A DNA stretch of 64,000 nucleotides, from positions 81,063 to 145,062 of the forward strand of contig JAICUB010000012.1 of NCBI GenBank assembly GCA_025936045.1. The letters are read 5' to 3'. Positions 53,032-62,205 of this stretch are shown here, piece by piece. Source of the stretch: Polyangiaceae bacterium. GTDB lineage: Bacteria > Myxococcota_A > Polyangia > Polyangiales > Polyangiaceae. The translations under genes and the position numbers were made by a program. Below the pieces are notes generated by a model. The model made no database searches, had not been told where the DNA came from, and saw nothing but the letters and a program-made list of their open reading frames with translations. Numbering within the stretch: the stretch's first letter is position 1; every line of letters begins with the position of its first letter.

Positions 53032-56000
53032 TCACTCCGCCGCCGGGTGCCCCGACATTTCCGTGCCGAGCTCGCCGCCGTCTTCTTCGGGCACCGGACG
53101 CCGATAGCCCTTCAGCACGAGGCCGAGGACGCCCGGCAGCACGAACAAGGTGAGCAACGTCGAAATGGCCATGCCGATGACGACCGCGGTCGCGAGCGGA
53201 CGCTGCACTTCCGCGCCGGCGCCCGTCGCCGTCGCCATGGGCAAGAACCCCAGCGCCGCGACGGCCGCTGTCGTGAGCACGGCCCGAAGTGTCGCCGCGC
53301 ACCCCTCCGTCACCGCGGTGGACGACGGCGTCCCGGCGTCGAGGCGCTTTCGCACCTCGCTCGCCATCACGACTCCGTTCAAGACGGCAATGCCGCCGAG
53401 CGCGATGAAGCCGACGGCCGCGGGCAGGCTGAACGGCGTGCCGCGCATGACGAGGCCCAGCATGCCGCCCGCGAGCGAGAGCGGCACCAGCACGAACACG
53501 CCCACGGCGAAGCGCAGGTTCTGGAACAACCCGAGCAACATGGTGAAAATCACGACGACTACCGCGGGCACGACGAGCGCGAGCCGGGCACGCGCGCGCT
53601 CGAAGTTCTCGAATTGCCCGCCCCACTCGACGCGATAACCGCTCGGGAGCGTCACCCCGTCACGTACGGCGCGCTCGGCTTCGGCCACCCAGGACACGAG
53701 GTCGCGCCCGCGCAGGTTCACGTCGACACGCACCGCGCGGCGCCGGTCCTCCCGCCGAATCGCGGTCGGACCGTCGCTTTCCGAGAGCGTCAACACCTCG
53801 CGAAGCGGCACGTTTTCGGCTTTGCCGGTCGTGACGAACAGGTCCCCGATGCCGTCAGCCGTCGGGCGCGCGGGCGGCTCGAGCACGCGGAGCTCGAAGC
53901 GGCGCTCCGCTTCGTAAACTTGACCGACGGGCACGCCCTCGCGTGCGGCGGAGAGCACCTGGAAAGCGTCTTCGACGCGCACGCCGTAGCGAGCGAGGCG
54001 CGCCCGATCGGCGACGGCGTTGATCGTGGGTGCCCCGAGGATGCGCTCGACGCGCACGTCGCCCGTCCCGGCGACACGGCGCACGCGGGCGCCGACGGCC
54101 CCCGCAAGCTCGGTGAGCTTGTCGAGATCGTCGCCGAAGATCTGGATTTGCACGTCGGCGCGCGAGCCGCTGATAAGCTCGTTGGTTCGATCTTCGATCG
54201 GCTGTGACACCGAGACGAAGGTGCCGGGCACCCGATTTTCGATCCTGTTCTTGAAGAGCTCGGAGAGTTCGTCGAAGTCGGACGCCGACTTCCACTCGCG
54301 CAAAGGGCGCAAGCGCACGAATATGTCGGTGTTGTCGTTGCCGACGGGGTCGGTCGCGACCTCGGCGCGGCCGGTCATCCCGAGGGTGGTGGCGACTTCG
54401 GGGAAGCCGTGGAGCACGCGTTCCGCCGCCAGATCGAGGTCGCGCGCGGCGGCGAGCGAGATACTCGGGGCACGGCGAACCGTCACGACCGCGTCACCCT
54501 CGAAGATGCGCGGCACGAACTCGGCCCCTTGCCGCGCGAAGAGCCACGCCGAGAGCGCGAACAGCGACGCGGCGCCGGCCAAGAACCACCCGCGCCGGCC
54601 GACGACCGCCGGCAAAGCGCGCGCATAGAGCACGTTCAGCCGCTCGAGCCAGCGCGGCCCGTGGCCCTTCGCAGGGGGGACGAGCGCGACCAGCACCGCC
54701 GGGAAGAAGCACACCGCGTACACGAGCGCCCCGAAGAGCGCGCACGCCATGGTGATGGCCATGGGGCGGAACATCTTGCCCTCCACGCCTTCGAGCGAGA
54801 GGAGCGGGATGTAGACGAACATGATGATGGCCACGGCGAACGCGACGGGCCGCGCGACCGCGCTCGCGATCTCCGAGTAGGCGCGCGCCCGGGCCGCGGC
54901 GACCAAGCGCCGCCCTGCCGTCGCGGCCATCACGGCTTCGAGGATCACGATGGGACCATCCACCAGAAAGCCGAAATCGATGGCCCCGAGCGACATCAAG
55001 TCCCCGGTGACGTGGAAGACGTGCATGCCGATCAGGGCGATGCTCATCGCGCAGGGGATGCCGAGCACGACGGCGAGCGCGCCGCGCCAGGTTCCGAGGA
55101 ACACGATGAGGACGAGCGTCACGATCGCGACGCCCTCCGCCAGATTCTCCATCACGGTCGCGAGCGTGCGGCCGACGAAGTCGCTGCGATCGTAGATCAC
55201 GTCGATGTGCACACCCGGCGGGAGCGAGCGCTGCACCTCGCGCACGCGCTCGGCGACGGCGCCCACCACGGTGCGGCTGTTCGCGCCGAGCAGCATCATC
55301 ACGATGCCGGTCACGGCTTCGCCCTTCCCGTCGTGCGTGATGACACCCTGTCGGAGCGCGGAGCCGACCTCGACGTCGGCCACGTGACGCACGAGCACCG
55401 GCGTGCCGTCCGCGTCGTTGCGCACGACGACCTCCCCGATTTGTTCGGCGTTCTCGAGCAGCCCTTGGCCTCGCACCGTGAAGGACTCCTCGCGCCGATC
55501 GACGTAGCCGCCGCCCGCGTTCAGGTTCGCGCCCTCGAGCGCGTGCACGACGTCGCCCAGGGCGAGGCCCTGCGCCTTGAGCCGAGCGCGGTCGACGTGG
55601 ACCTGAAACTGCTTCAGGTCTCCGCCCATCGTGTTCACCTCGACGACGCCGGGCACGTTGCGAAGCTTCGGCACGATTTCCCAATCGAGCAGCGTGCGTA
55701 GCTGCATCGCCGAGTGCTGGTCGCTTCGCACGACGAACTGGAAAATCTCGCCGAGACCCGAGCTCACGGGCGCAAGCTCCGGCGCGCTCGCTTGAGCCGG
55801 CAGCTCGACGCCGCGGAGCCGCTCGAGCACGAGCTGACGCGCGAACCACACGTTCACGTCGTCGCGAAAGATGACGGTGACCGCCGAGAGCCCGGAACGC
55901 GAAACGCTACGCTGCGAGACCGAGCCGGGCACGCCGTTCAGCGCGTTCTCGATCGGCATGGTAACGGTCCGCTCCATTTCGACCGGCGACATGCCCGACG

Positions 56001-56157
56001 CCTGGGTCAGCACCGAAACTTGCGTACTCGCAACGTCCGGCAGCGCGTCGATCGGCAGCGTCTTCGCCGCCCAGACGCCGAGACAAAGCAGCAGAGCGAG
56101 CGCGGCCAACACCGCGCCGCGCGCGCGCGACGAAACCCGAACCAAATGCGTCAGCAT
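53032..56157 (-). CDS. Heavy-metal RND efflux pump, CzcA/CusA family
   Basis: A 1041-residue RND transporter with the usual two sets of membrane helices and periplasmic loops. The N-terminus (LPIDALPDVASTQVSVLTQA) and the helix-4 motif GAIDFGFLVDGPIVILEAV (Asp-x-x-x-x-x-Asp plus Glu) mark the heavy-metal (HME) subfamily rather than drug pumps. It exports metal cations using the proton gradient, with HlyD and TolC partners encoded just upstream on the same strand. The metal (Cu/Ag or Co/Zn/Cd) cannot be fixed from sequence by eye. Confidence 0.93.
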   Translation of the reverse strand: MLTHLVRVSSRARGAVLAALALLLCLGVWAAKTLPIDALPDVASTQVSVLTQASGMSPVEMERTVTMPIENALNGVPGSVSQRSVSRSGLSAVTVIFRDDVNVWFARQLVLERLRGVELPAQASAPELAPVSSGLGEIFQFVVRSDQHSAMQLRTLLDWEIVPKLRNVPGVVEVNTMGGDLKQFQVHVDRARLKAQGLALGDVVHALEGANLNAGGGYVDRREESFTVRGQGLLENAEQIGEVVVRNDADGTPVLVRHVADVEVGSALRQGVITHDGKGEAVTGIVMMLLGANSRTVVGAVAERVREVQRSLPPGVHIDVIYDRSDFVGRTLATVMENLAEGVAIVTLVLIVFLGTWRGALAVVLGIPCAMSIALIGMHVFHVTGDLMSLGAIDFGFLVDGPIVILEAVMAATAGRRLVAAARARAYSEIASAVARPVAFAVAIIMFVYIPLLSLEGVEGKMFRPMAITMACALFGALVYAVCFFPAVLVALVPPAKGHGPRWLERLNVLYARALPAVVGRRGWFLAGAASLFALSAWLFARQGAEFVPRIFEGDAVVTVRRAPSISLAAARDLDLAAERVLHGFPEVATTLGMTGRAEVATDPVGNDNTDIFVRLRPLREWKSASDFDELSELFKNRIENRVPGTFVSVSQPIEDRTNELISGSRADVQIQIFGDDLDKLTELAGAVGARVRRVAGTGDVRVERILGAPTINAVADRARLARYGVRVEDAFQVLSAAREGVPVGQVYEAERRFELRVLEPPARPTADGIGDLFVTTGKAENVPLREVLTLSESDGPTAIRREDRRRAVRVDVNLRGRDLVSWVAEAERAVRDGVTLPSGYRVEWGGQFENFERARARLALVVPAVVVVIFTMLLGLFQNLRFAVGVFVLVPLSLAGGMLGLVMRGTPFSLPAAVGFIALGGIAVLNGVVMASEVRKRLDAGTPSSTAVTEGCAATLRAVLTTAAVAALGFLPMATATGAGAEVQRPLATAVVIGMAISTLLTLFVLPGVLGLVLKGYRRPVPEEDGGELGTEMSGHPAAE

Positions 56158-56167
56158 GTCGCGGAGC

Positions 56168-57403
56168 TCAGCGAAAAAGCTCGCTCTTCAGCGCAAAAAC
56201 GCCGTCCTTGACCACCTCGTCGCCCGGCGCGACGCCCGAGACGACCTCCGTCTCGTTGCCGTTCGACTGCCCGAGCTCGACGCTCGTCGCGTGGACGCGT
56301 CCCACGCCTTTGGCGACGAACAAAGTCGGTTGCCCGTCCACGAGCGTGAGCGCGCTCGCCGGCACCAGCGTGCGTTCGCGCGTGCCGCTCGCGCTCGCGT
56401 GGATGCGCGCGTTGACCGCCTGGCCGGCGCGCAGGCGCCGGTCGTAGTTGTCGATCTCGACGCGCAGCGGCGCGCTGCGCGTCTCGCCGTCGATCACGGC
56501 GCCGATGCGCGCGACGCGACCGTCGAATACGTCATCGGGCGCGGCGAGCGGCGAGAGCTCGACGCGGTCCCCGAGCGCGATGAGCTCCAGGTGCCGTTCG
56601 AAGACGTGGAGCTCGACCCAAAGGTGATCGAGATTGGCGACGCGAAACGCGACGAGCTCACCCTCGACAGCCTGCCCCGGCGTGACGCTGCGCTCGACGA
56701 CGGTGCCTTTGAGCGGGGAAATGAGCTCGTGCGCGCCGAGCCGCTGCGCCCGCGCGCCCTCGCCCACGAGCGCTTGCACCTTCTGGCGGGCCGCGCCGAG
56801 GAGATGCTCGTAGCGCTCCGCGTCGACCGCCGCGACCTCCGCCTCGCGCGCGGTCGAAAGGTTCCGCCCCACGAGGCCGCGCTCGCGCTCGAGGTTCGAG
56901 TCGGCCGCCTGCTTTTCCGCCTGCAGCGTGCTCACGGAAGCCTGCGCCGCGCCGAGCTCGGCGCTCTCGATCACCGCCAGTACCGTGCCCCGCTCCACGC
57001 TGTCGCCCTCGAACTTCGAGACGCGCGTCACGAGACCCTTGAGCCGGGCGCCGACCGCGGCAACGTGCGTCGGATCGAAGTCGACGGTGCCGACCGCGTG
57101 CACCACGGGAACGAGCGGCGCGCGCGCGACCTTCGCGAGCTTGATGCCCGCGCGCTCTGCGAACGTCCGCGAGAAGACGATGTTCGAGCCCTCGATCCGC
57201 GGAATGTCGGGCGGCTCCGGCGCCGAGGCGGCCCGCGTCTCGCCGTGGTGCCCGAGCCAGAACAACCCGACCGCGCCCAGGGCAAGCAGGATCCCCGCTG
57301 GAACGAGCCAGCGCGAAAGGACGCGGCGGACGAGCACCCGGTCGAGCGACCGGGTCGTCGGCGAGCTCGGCTCGGAATCTTCGGTCGGCGGCAGCGCGTT
57401 CAT
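56168..57403 (-). CDS. RND periplasmic adaptor (HlyD/CusB/CzcB family)
   Basis: ATG 57403 overlaps the TolC gene stop (ATGA). A transmembrane helix (WLVPAGILLALGAVGLFWLG) anchors it. Then come lipoyl/barrel halves (VGARLKGLVTRVSKFEGDSV, LISPLKGTVVERSVTPGQAV), a coiled-coil hairpin (LQAEKQAADSNLERERGLVG) and beta-barrel and membrane-proximal domains (LWVELHVFERHLELIALGD, VVSGVAPGDEVVKDGVFAL). It links the pump to the outer-membrane channel. No Met- or His-rich metal-binding tail is seen. Confidence 0.92.
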   Translation of the reverse strand: MNALPPTEDSEPSSPTTRSLDRVLVRRVLSRWLVPAGILLALGAVGLFWLGHHGETRAASAPEPPDIPRIEGSNIVFSRTFAERAGIKLAKVARAPLVPVVHAVGTVDFDPTHVAAVGARLKGLVTRVSKFEGDSVERGTVLAVIESAELGAAQASVSTLQAEKQAADSNLERERGLVGRNLSTAREAEVAAVDAERYEHLLGAARQKVQALVGEGARAQRLGAHELISPLKGTVVERSVTPGQAVEGELVAFRVANLDHLWVELHVFERHLELIALGDRVELSPLAAPDDVFDGRVARIGAVIDGETRSAPLRVEIDNYDRRLRAGQAVNARIHASASGTRERTLVPASALTLVDGQPTLFVAKGVGRVHATSVELGQSNGNETEVVSGVAPGDEVVKDGVFALKSELFR

Positions 57404-58662
57404 GGCACCTCTCCTGTCATCTCCGTGAGCTCGCCGAGCAACGACCAGCCCTTGGCGAGCAGCTCGAGCCGGCGCAACGACAGCGCTGAGAGCTCGCGGC
57501 GACTCACGAGTACGCCGAGCGAATCGCCCTTGCCGGCGCGCTGCGTCTCGACCGCGGCCGCCACGGCGCGGTTCGCCGCGGGCAGTGCGCGATGGGTAAT
57601 CACCTCGAGCGCCTGTCCGAGCGCACCGAGCTCGCGCTCGATCACGCCTACCCGCTCGCGCACGAGCTTGCGCGTGAGGGCGAGCTCGTCGAGCGTGCGC
57701 GTGCGCTCCGCTTGCGCTTCGGCGCGCTCGACCTGGTTCGCGCGGAAGAGAGGGACCGCATACGTGAGTCCCGCGCCGAAGCGCGCTTCGCCGTAGTCGC
57801 CGCGGCCGCCCGTCACTCCGACGCCGAGCGCCGGCCACGCTTCGCGCCCGAGTCGCTCGAAGGTCGAGGCGTGGAGGCGCGCCCGCTGCTCGAGCGCGGC
57901 GGTCGCGGGCGTGCGCAGCGGGCCGGCGGAAACTGGCTGTTTCGTTGCCGAAACGGGCAACGTGGCGTCGAGCGGGCGACCTTCTTCCGCACTCCAGCCC
58001 GTGAGCTCGAAGAGCTCGCCTGCGCTCTCCACGACGTCGGCACGTGTCTCGCTGAGCAACGCTTCATGACGGGCGCTTTCGAGCGCGGCGAACGCGGCAT
58101 CGCGCTCCGTGGCGTCGCCGGCGGCGACTCGCGCCGCGTAGTAGTCGGATTCGGCACGCGCCACCTTGAGCAACTCCTCGAGCACGCGCGCGCGCCTCGT
58201 TGCGACGGCGAGCGCGCCGAACGCGCGTACCGTGCGCCCGGTAGCCACCGCGCGCGAACGCTCGAGCAGCGCCTCGTGAAGCCGCACGTAGTCCGACGCT
58301 TCCCTGCCCCGGCTCGCTCGTTGCCCGGAGAGCTCTACGGGCAACCAAAGCGAGGCGTCGACGGTCACGTCGCGCGTCACGCCGTGCGCGCCGCGGTCCA
58401 CCTTGACCTCGACGAGCGGATTCCCGAGCGGCGCGAGACGGGCGCGCGCGTAACTCGCGCGACTCGCCACCAGCGCCGAACGCCCGAGCTGCACTTCGGG
58501 GGCACGCCGGCGCGCGAGACTCACGAGCCTTTCGAGCAGCGCTCGTGAATCAGCCGATTGTCGGGGCGGGAGTGACTCCGCGTGCGCCGCCCGGACCGTC
58601 GAAAGTCCGACGGCGCCGCACGTGAACGCGAGCAAAATTGGGGACAGGGCTCGGACCACCAC
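57400..58662 (-). CDS. TolC/CzcC-family outer-membrane efflux protein
   Basis: First gene of the efflux operon. A signal peptide (LSPILLAFTCGAVGLSTVRA-like) leads to two OEP halves rich in long helices (APEVQLGRSALVASRASYAR, RARVLEELLKVARAESDYYA, LTRKLVRERVGVIERELGAL) with strands GNPLVEVKVDRG and FGAGLTYAVPLFRAN. The 420 residues are typical of CzcC/CusC. Upstream (58663-58801) is an AT-rich patch on the minus strand (GAATATGAAATAAAAATG) that may hold the operon promoter. Confidence 0.9.
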   Translation of the reverse strand: MVVRALSPILLAFTCGAVGLSTVRAAHAESLPPRQSADSRALLERLVSLARRRAPEVQLGRSALVASRASYARARLAPLGNPLVEVKVDRGAHGVTRDVTVDASLWLPVELSGQRASRGREASDYVRLHEALLERSRAVATGRTVRAFGALAVATRRARVLEELLKVARAESDYYAARVAAGDATERDAAFAALESARHEALLSETRADVVESAGELFELTGWSAEEGRPLDATLPVSATKQPVSAGPLRTPATAALEQRARLHASTFERLGREAWPALGVGVTGGRGDYGEARFGAGLTYAVPLFRANQVERAEAQAERTRTLDELALTRKLVRERVGVIERELGALGQALEVITHRALPAANRAVAAAVETQRAGKGDSLGVLVSRRELSALSLRRLELLAKGWSLLGELTEMTGEVP

Positions 58663-58711
58663 GTTGACTCGCTTGCTGAGAACACCGTGAGTCTGCCGAT
58701 CTTCCCCATCT

Positions 58712-58742
58712 CATGCATTTTTATTTCATATTCTTCCACGAA
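58712..58742 (-). promoter_or_regulatory. AT-rich candidate promoter of the efflux operon
   Basis: The minus strand here contains GAATATGAAATAAAAATGCA, a strong drop in GC within an otherwise GC-rich stretch, some 60 bases before the TolC-type gene. No clear operator palindrome or metal-regulator site was found, and no regulator gene adjoins. Confidence 0.3.
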
Positions 58743-58801
58743 GACCGACTGGCCGGCCAACCACGGGACCGCACTTCACCGCCGTCGAGCATCCGCTCTC
58801 G

Positions 58802-60640
58802 TCACTGCGCAGCGAAGACGAACGGCACGTTCACGGTCGTGGTCCCGCCCGTCGCCGGGAACTGCCAAGCGCGCACGCGGCCGCCGATGCAGTTCGCGAG
58901 ACCCGGATAGCCTCGAGGATCGCCGCTCGTCGTGACGTTCTGGACGTTGCCGGTACCGCCGACGGTGATCGTCACCGTCACACGCGCCGACGTGGGCGCG
59001 TCCGGTGCGCGCGCGTCGAGCGACGGTTGCCAGCAGCTGCGCTTCACGCTGCCCGTGTAGCGCGCCACCGTCGCTTGCGTTTGCGCGCCGTCGAGCTGAC
59101 CGCCGCCACCCGCGGGAGTGGTTCCCGGTGAAGCGTTACCGGCAGCCGGGCCGCTCGGTCCGAGCGCGCTCAGTCCCTTCAAGCCGCTGAGTCCACCGCC
59201 CGTGGAGGTGGACGCGGCGTCCGGTGTTTTCCCGACGCCCGAGCTCTTCGAGCTGCGCGTTTTCGGTGCGGCGCCCGCAGTCACTGCCCCGGATGTCGCG
59301 GCCTGGGGATCTTGGACGGCGGCCGCGGCCGCCGTCGCGTCGCTCTTCGCGGGCACTTCGACGTATTTGACGATGGTTTCCGGCGGCCGCTGCCGGCTGA
59401 ACACCACGTACGCGATGGTGAACCCGCAGCCGAGCGCGACGAAAATCGCGAGCCACGCGAAGATCGGCGAGCGGCCCTGGCTCACACCGGCCGCCGCGTA
59501 GTCGTCGGTGACGACGGCCGTGCCGGTGATGCCGCTCGATGCGCCGGCGAGTGAATCGGGTTCGCCCGCCTTGCCGAGCGCCGGCGAGCCGGCGGCCGGA
59601 CGGATCATCGGCCCCGAGGAAGCGCGCGCGCTCGACATGCTCTCCTCGAGCACGGCGACGAGCTCCGGGAACGTGTTGAGCGGGCGCCACGCCTCGAGGC
59701 CGTCACGCCACACCATCGAATCGAGCGTCACCGCGCCGAGGAGCGCGCGCTTGCGGATCTCCCCGAGCCGAATCGGTCCGACCGGTACGTCGTTGATGCC
59801 GACGAACCATTCGTCCCCCGGCATGCCGAGCTCGCCAGGCGGAGGACCGCTCGGCGGACCGACGACGAGCGCGCCGAACGCGTCCGCGAGCGCGCCGCCT
59901 TTCACGATGCGCGTCGCGTCGTCATCGTCGTCGTCGCCGCCGACTGCCGGCATGAGGTCGACCTTGCCGATCGGCGCCAGCGACGAAACGGCGGGTGCAG
60001 GCGCCTTCGCGGGAGGTGCCGGCGCAGGCGCTGCGGGAGAGGACGCCGCGGCGAGAGGGCCCTTCGGCTTCGAGCTGACGGCGACTGCGGCGGGCGCCGG
60101 AGATGGAGCTTGTTTCCCGGATGCGGGCGCGGCAGCGGGTTTCGGGACGGGCGCCTTCGTGGTCGCAGCCGGGCTCGCTTGTGGCGCGCGCGGAACGCCA
60201 GCGCCCCCGAGCGTCGGGCGCATCGCGCCGGGCTTGGCTCCGATAGAGGGCGCACCGCCGGCGGAGGGAGCCTTCGGCGCGGGCTTTGGAAGGGACGCCG
60301 CGCGGCTCGCGGTCGTCGGGGACGCGGGCGCGACCTTGGGCGGAGACGGAGACGCTGCTCCCGAAGTCGGTGCTGCCTCGACCGCCGATGCGGCGGACGG
60401 CGGCGGTGCAGCCGGCGCGCCGGGCGCGACGACGGCTGGTACCGCCGGAGCCTTCGGTACCGCAGGTGGTGATACATCCCACCCCGCTTCCTCCGGTGGC
60501 ATCGTCTCTGGCGCGGGCGGGATCTCGCTGAGCGGAATGACGAAACCGCATTTGCGGCACTTCATTCGGACCGAGCGTCCGGCGACCTTCTCGTCGGCGA
60601 TTTGATACTTCGCCTTGCAGCTCGGGCAGAGGAACTTCAT
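58802..60640 (-). CDS. Zinc-ribbon/GYF/TonB-C protein, GltJ (AgmX)-like
   Basis: Domain order follows the gliding-motility protein GltJ/AgmX of Myxococcus. First a zinc ribbon (FLCPSCKAKYQIADEKVAGR, CRKC; Cys5, 8, 28, 31), then about 230 Pro/Ala-rich residues. A GYF-2 domain follows (WFVGINDVPVGPIRLGEIRK, MVWRDGLEAWRPL). A membrane helix (WLAIFVALGCGFTIAYVVF) crosses to the periplasm, where a Ser/Gly linker and a TonB-C-like domain end the protein (VTVTITVGGTGNVQNVTTSG, GRVRAWQFPATGGTTTVNVP). GltJ couples the motility machine to cytoplasmic regulators. No other glt gene is present, so a role in gliding is inference. Confidence 0.85.
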   Translation of the reverse strand: MKFLCPSCKAKYQIADEKVAGRSVRMKCRKCGFVIPLSEIPPAPETMPPEEAGWDVSPPAVPKAPAVPAVVAPGAPAAPPPSAASAVEAAPTSGAASPSPPKVAPASPTTASRAASLPKPAPKAPSAGGAPSIGAKPGAMRPTLGGAGVPRAPQASPAATTKAPVPKPAAAPASGKQAPSPAPAAVAVSSKPKGPLAAASSPAAPAPAPPAKAPAPAVSSLAPIGKVDLMPAVGGDDDDDDATRIVKGGALADAFGALVVGPPSGPPPGELGMPGDEWFVGINDVPVGPIRLGEIRKRALLGAVTLDSMVWRDGLEAWRPLNTFPELVAVLEESMSSARASSGPMIRPAAGSPALGKAGEPDSLAGASSGITGTAVVTDDYAAAGVSQGRSPIFAWLAIFVALGCGFTIAYVVFSRQRPPETIVKYVEVPAKSDATAAAAAVQDPQAATSGAVTAGAAPKTRSSKSSGVGKTPDAASTSTGGGLSGLKGLSALGPSGPAAGNASPGTTPAGGGGQLDGAQTQATVARYTGSVKRSCWQPSLDARAPDAPTSARVTVTITVGGTGNVQNVTTSGDPRGYPGLANCIGGRVRAWQFPATGGTTTVNVPFVFAAQ

Positions 60641-60670
60641 TCGCTGGCGCTCGGGCTCATGCGGGCGGCG

Positions 60671-62164
60671 TCAAAGCAATCTTAGCAAGTGTTCTCGAAT
60701 TGATAGCCGCGTCGCGTCGTCGGGAGCAAGGGCGAGAGCGCGTTCCCAGGTCTCCACGGCTTTGTTCCGAAATCCGGCCTTCTGGTACAAGATCGCCAGG
60801 TTCTTTACGGCTGGAAAATGCTGTGGATTTACACTCACCGCCGTTTCGAGCTCGCTCACGGCGTCGAATACCTGGCCTTTCCGGCCGTACAGCAAACCAA
60901 GCTGAAATCTGAGGCGAAATGCCAGCGGGTCGATGGCCACCGCGCGACGCAATCGCGCCACGGCCTCGTCGAGCCGGCCGGCTCGATATGCCTCGATGCC
61001 CTCCGCGAGCGCTCGTTCGACCTCCGCTGAGGCTTCGGCCACCGCCGAGGGAGGCGGCTTCTCCGACGGCTCCTTGCCGCCGAGCAAGCCCTGGACGCGT
61101 GCCAGAACGTCCTGCAGCGTGAACGGCTTTTCGATGAAGTCGTCGACGCCGAGGGTCTGGCGCAAATCCTCGGCGTAGCGCCAGCCGCGATAGACCGCGC
61201 TCACCATGACGATCGGGATGTGTCCGTAGCGACGGCTACCCTTGATGCGGCGCGCGACGTCGAAGCCGTGCACCTCCGGCAGCATCGCGTCGAGCACGAT
61301 GAGATCGGGCGTCTGTTCCTTCACGATGCGGAGCGCCGTCACGCCGCGGTCGGTCTCGAGGACACGGTAACCCGCGCGCGCGAGCAGCCGCGAGAGCATC
61401 TTCCGGATCTCGAGCTCGTCGTCGACGATGAGGATCGTCTTGGCGCCGGGCGCCGCCGGCGGCACCGAGGGTTCACGCAGCTGGTCCTCGGGGATCGGCT
61501 CGACGACGCTGTCCTCGCGTTGCAGGTTGTCGAAGTCCTGCTCCTCGATGTCGTCGCTCTCCGATAAACGCCCGACTTCGTCGTCGACGACGACGCCCGG
61601 CCCGTGGAGCACGCGTTCGCTGTCCGGCTCGCCCGCGTCCTGGTCGGGATCGAGCGGCTGTCCGGTGCGATCGATGCGCAGCTTGTCGAGCATCGCCTGC
61701 GGGCACTGAGCACCCACGTAGAACGACTCGCCCCGCGCCTTCTTACCGTAAGCGTCTTCGATCACGTGCGCGAGCGACGACTCGAGCGCGACGTAAGGAT
61801 AGACCTTCCTGCCCGTCACGAACTCGAGCTCGTCGAGCACCTTGTGCTCGCGCGGGTTCGCCGTCGCGACGAACAGTCGATCGTCGCGCATGAGCACCGG
61901 TAAAATCAGGTGCTTCTCGGCGATCTCGCGCGGCAAGAGATCGAGCGTCTCGAGGCGCAGGCAAATCTGCGCGAGATCGATGCCGGGAATGCCGTGCTGC
62001 TCACTCAGCGCCTTGAGCGCCGAAAGATCGGTGATGGTGCCTTCCGCGGCCAGGCGCGAAGCGAGGCGACCACCCTTCTTCTCCGTGAGAGCGCGCTCGA
62101 GCTGATCCGGCGTGAGCGCGCGCTGCCGAAGCAGGATCTTGCCGATCTGCTTCCTTTCGGTCAT
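60671..62164 (-). CDS. MshEN-REC-TPR fusion response regulator
   Basis: Residues 1-150 match the MshEN/GspE N-terminal domain, which in some ATPases binds c-di-GMP (KQIGKILLRQRALTPDQLER, AEKHLILPVLMRDDRLFVAT). Residues 243-360 are a receiver domain with Asp248-Asp249, phosphoacceptor Asp292 (LIVLDAMLPEVHGFD) and Lys346. Residues 385-490 contain TPRs (GIEAYRAGRLDEAVARLRRA, LGLLYGRKGQVFDAVSELET, LAILYQKAGFRNKAVETWER). There is no ATPase or DNA-binding domain, so it probably acts by protein contact. It is 30 bases upstream of the GltJ-like gene and may be co-transcribed. Confidence 0.88.
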   Translation of the reverse strand: MTERKQIGKILLRQRALTPDQLERALTEKKGGRLASRLAAEGTITDLSALKALSEQHGIPGIDLAQICLRLETLDLLPREIAEKHLILPVLMRDDRLFVATANPREHKVLDELEFVTGRKVYPYVALESSLAHVIEDAYGKKARGESFYVGAQCPQAMLDKLRIDRTGQPLDPDQDAGEPDSERVLHGPGVVVDDEVGRLSESDDIEEQDFDNLQREDSVVEPIPEDQLREPSVPPAAPGAKTILIVDDELEIRKMLSRLLARAGYRVLETDRGVTALRIVKEQTPDLIVLDAMLPEVHGFDVARRIKGSRRYGHIPIVMVSAVYRGWRYAEDLRQTLGVDDFIEKPFTLQDVLARVQGLLGGKEPSEKPPPSAVAEASAEVERALAEGIEAYRAGRLDEAVARLRRAVAIDPLAFRLRFQLGLLYGRKGQVFDAVSELETAVSVNPQHFPAVKNLAILYQKAGFRNKAVETWERALALAPDDATRLSIREHLLRLL

Positions 62165-62205
62165 TCCCGTCGATTATCCCCCAAAAGGCTCCTCTGAGTC
62201 AGTAC

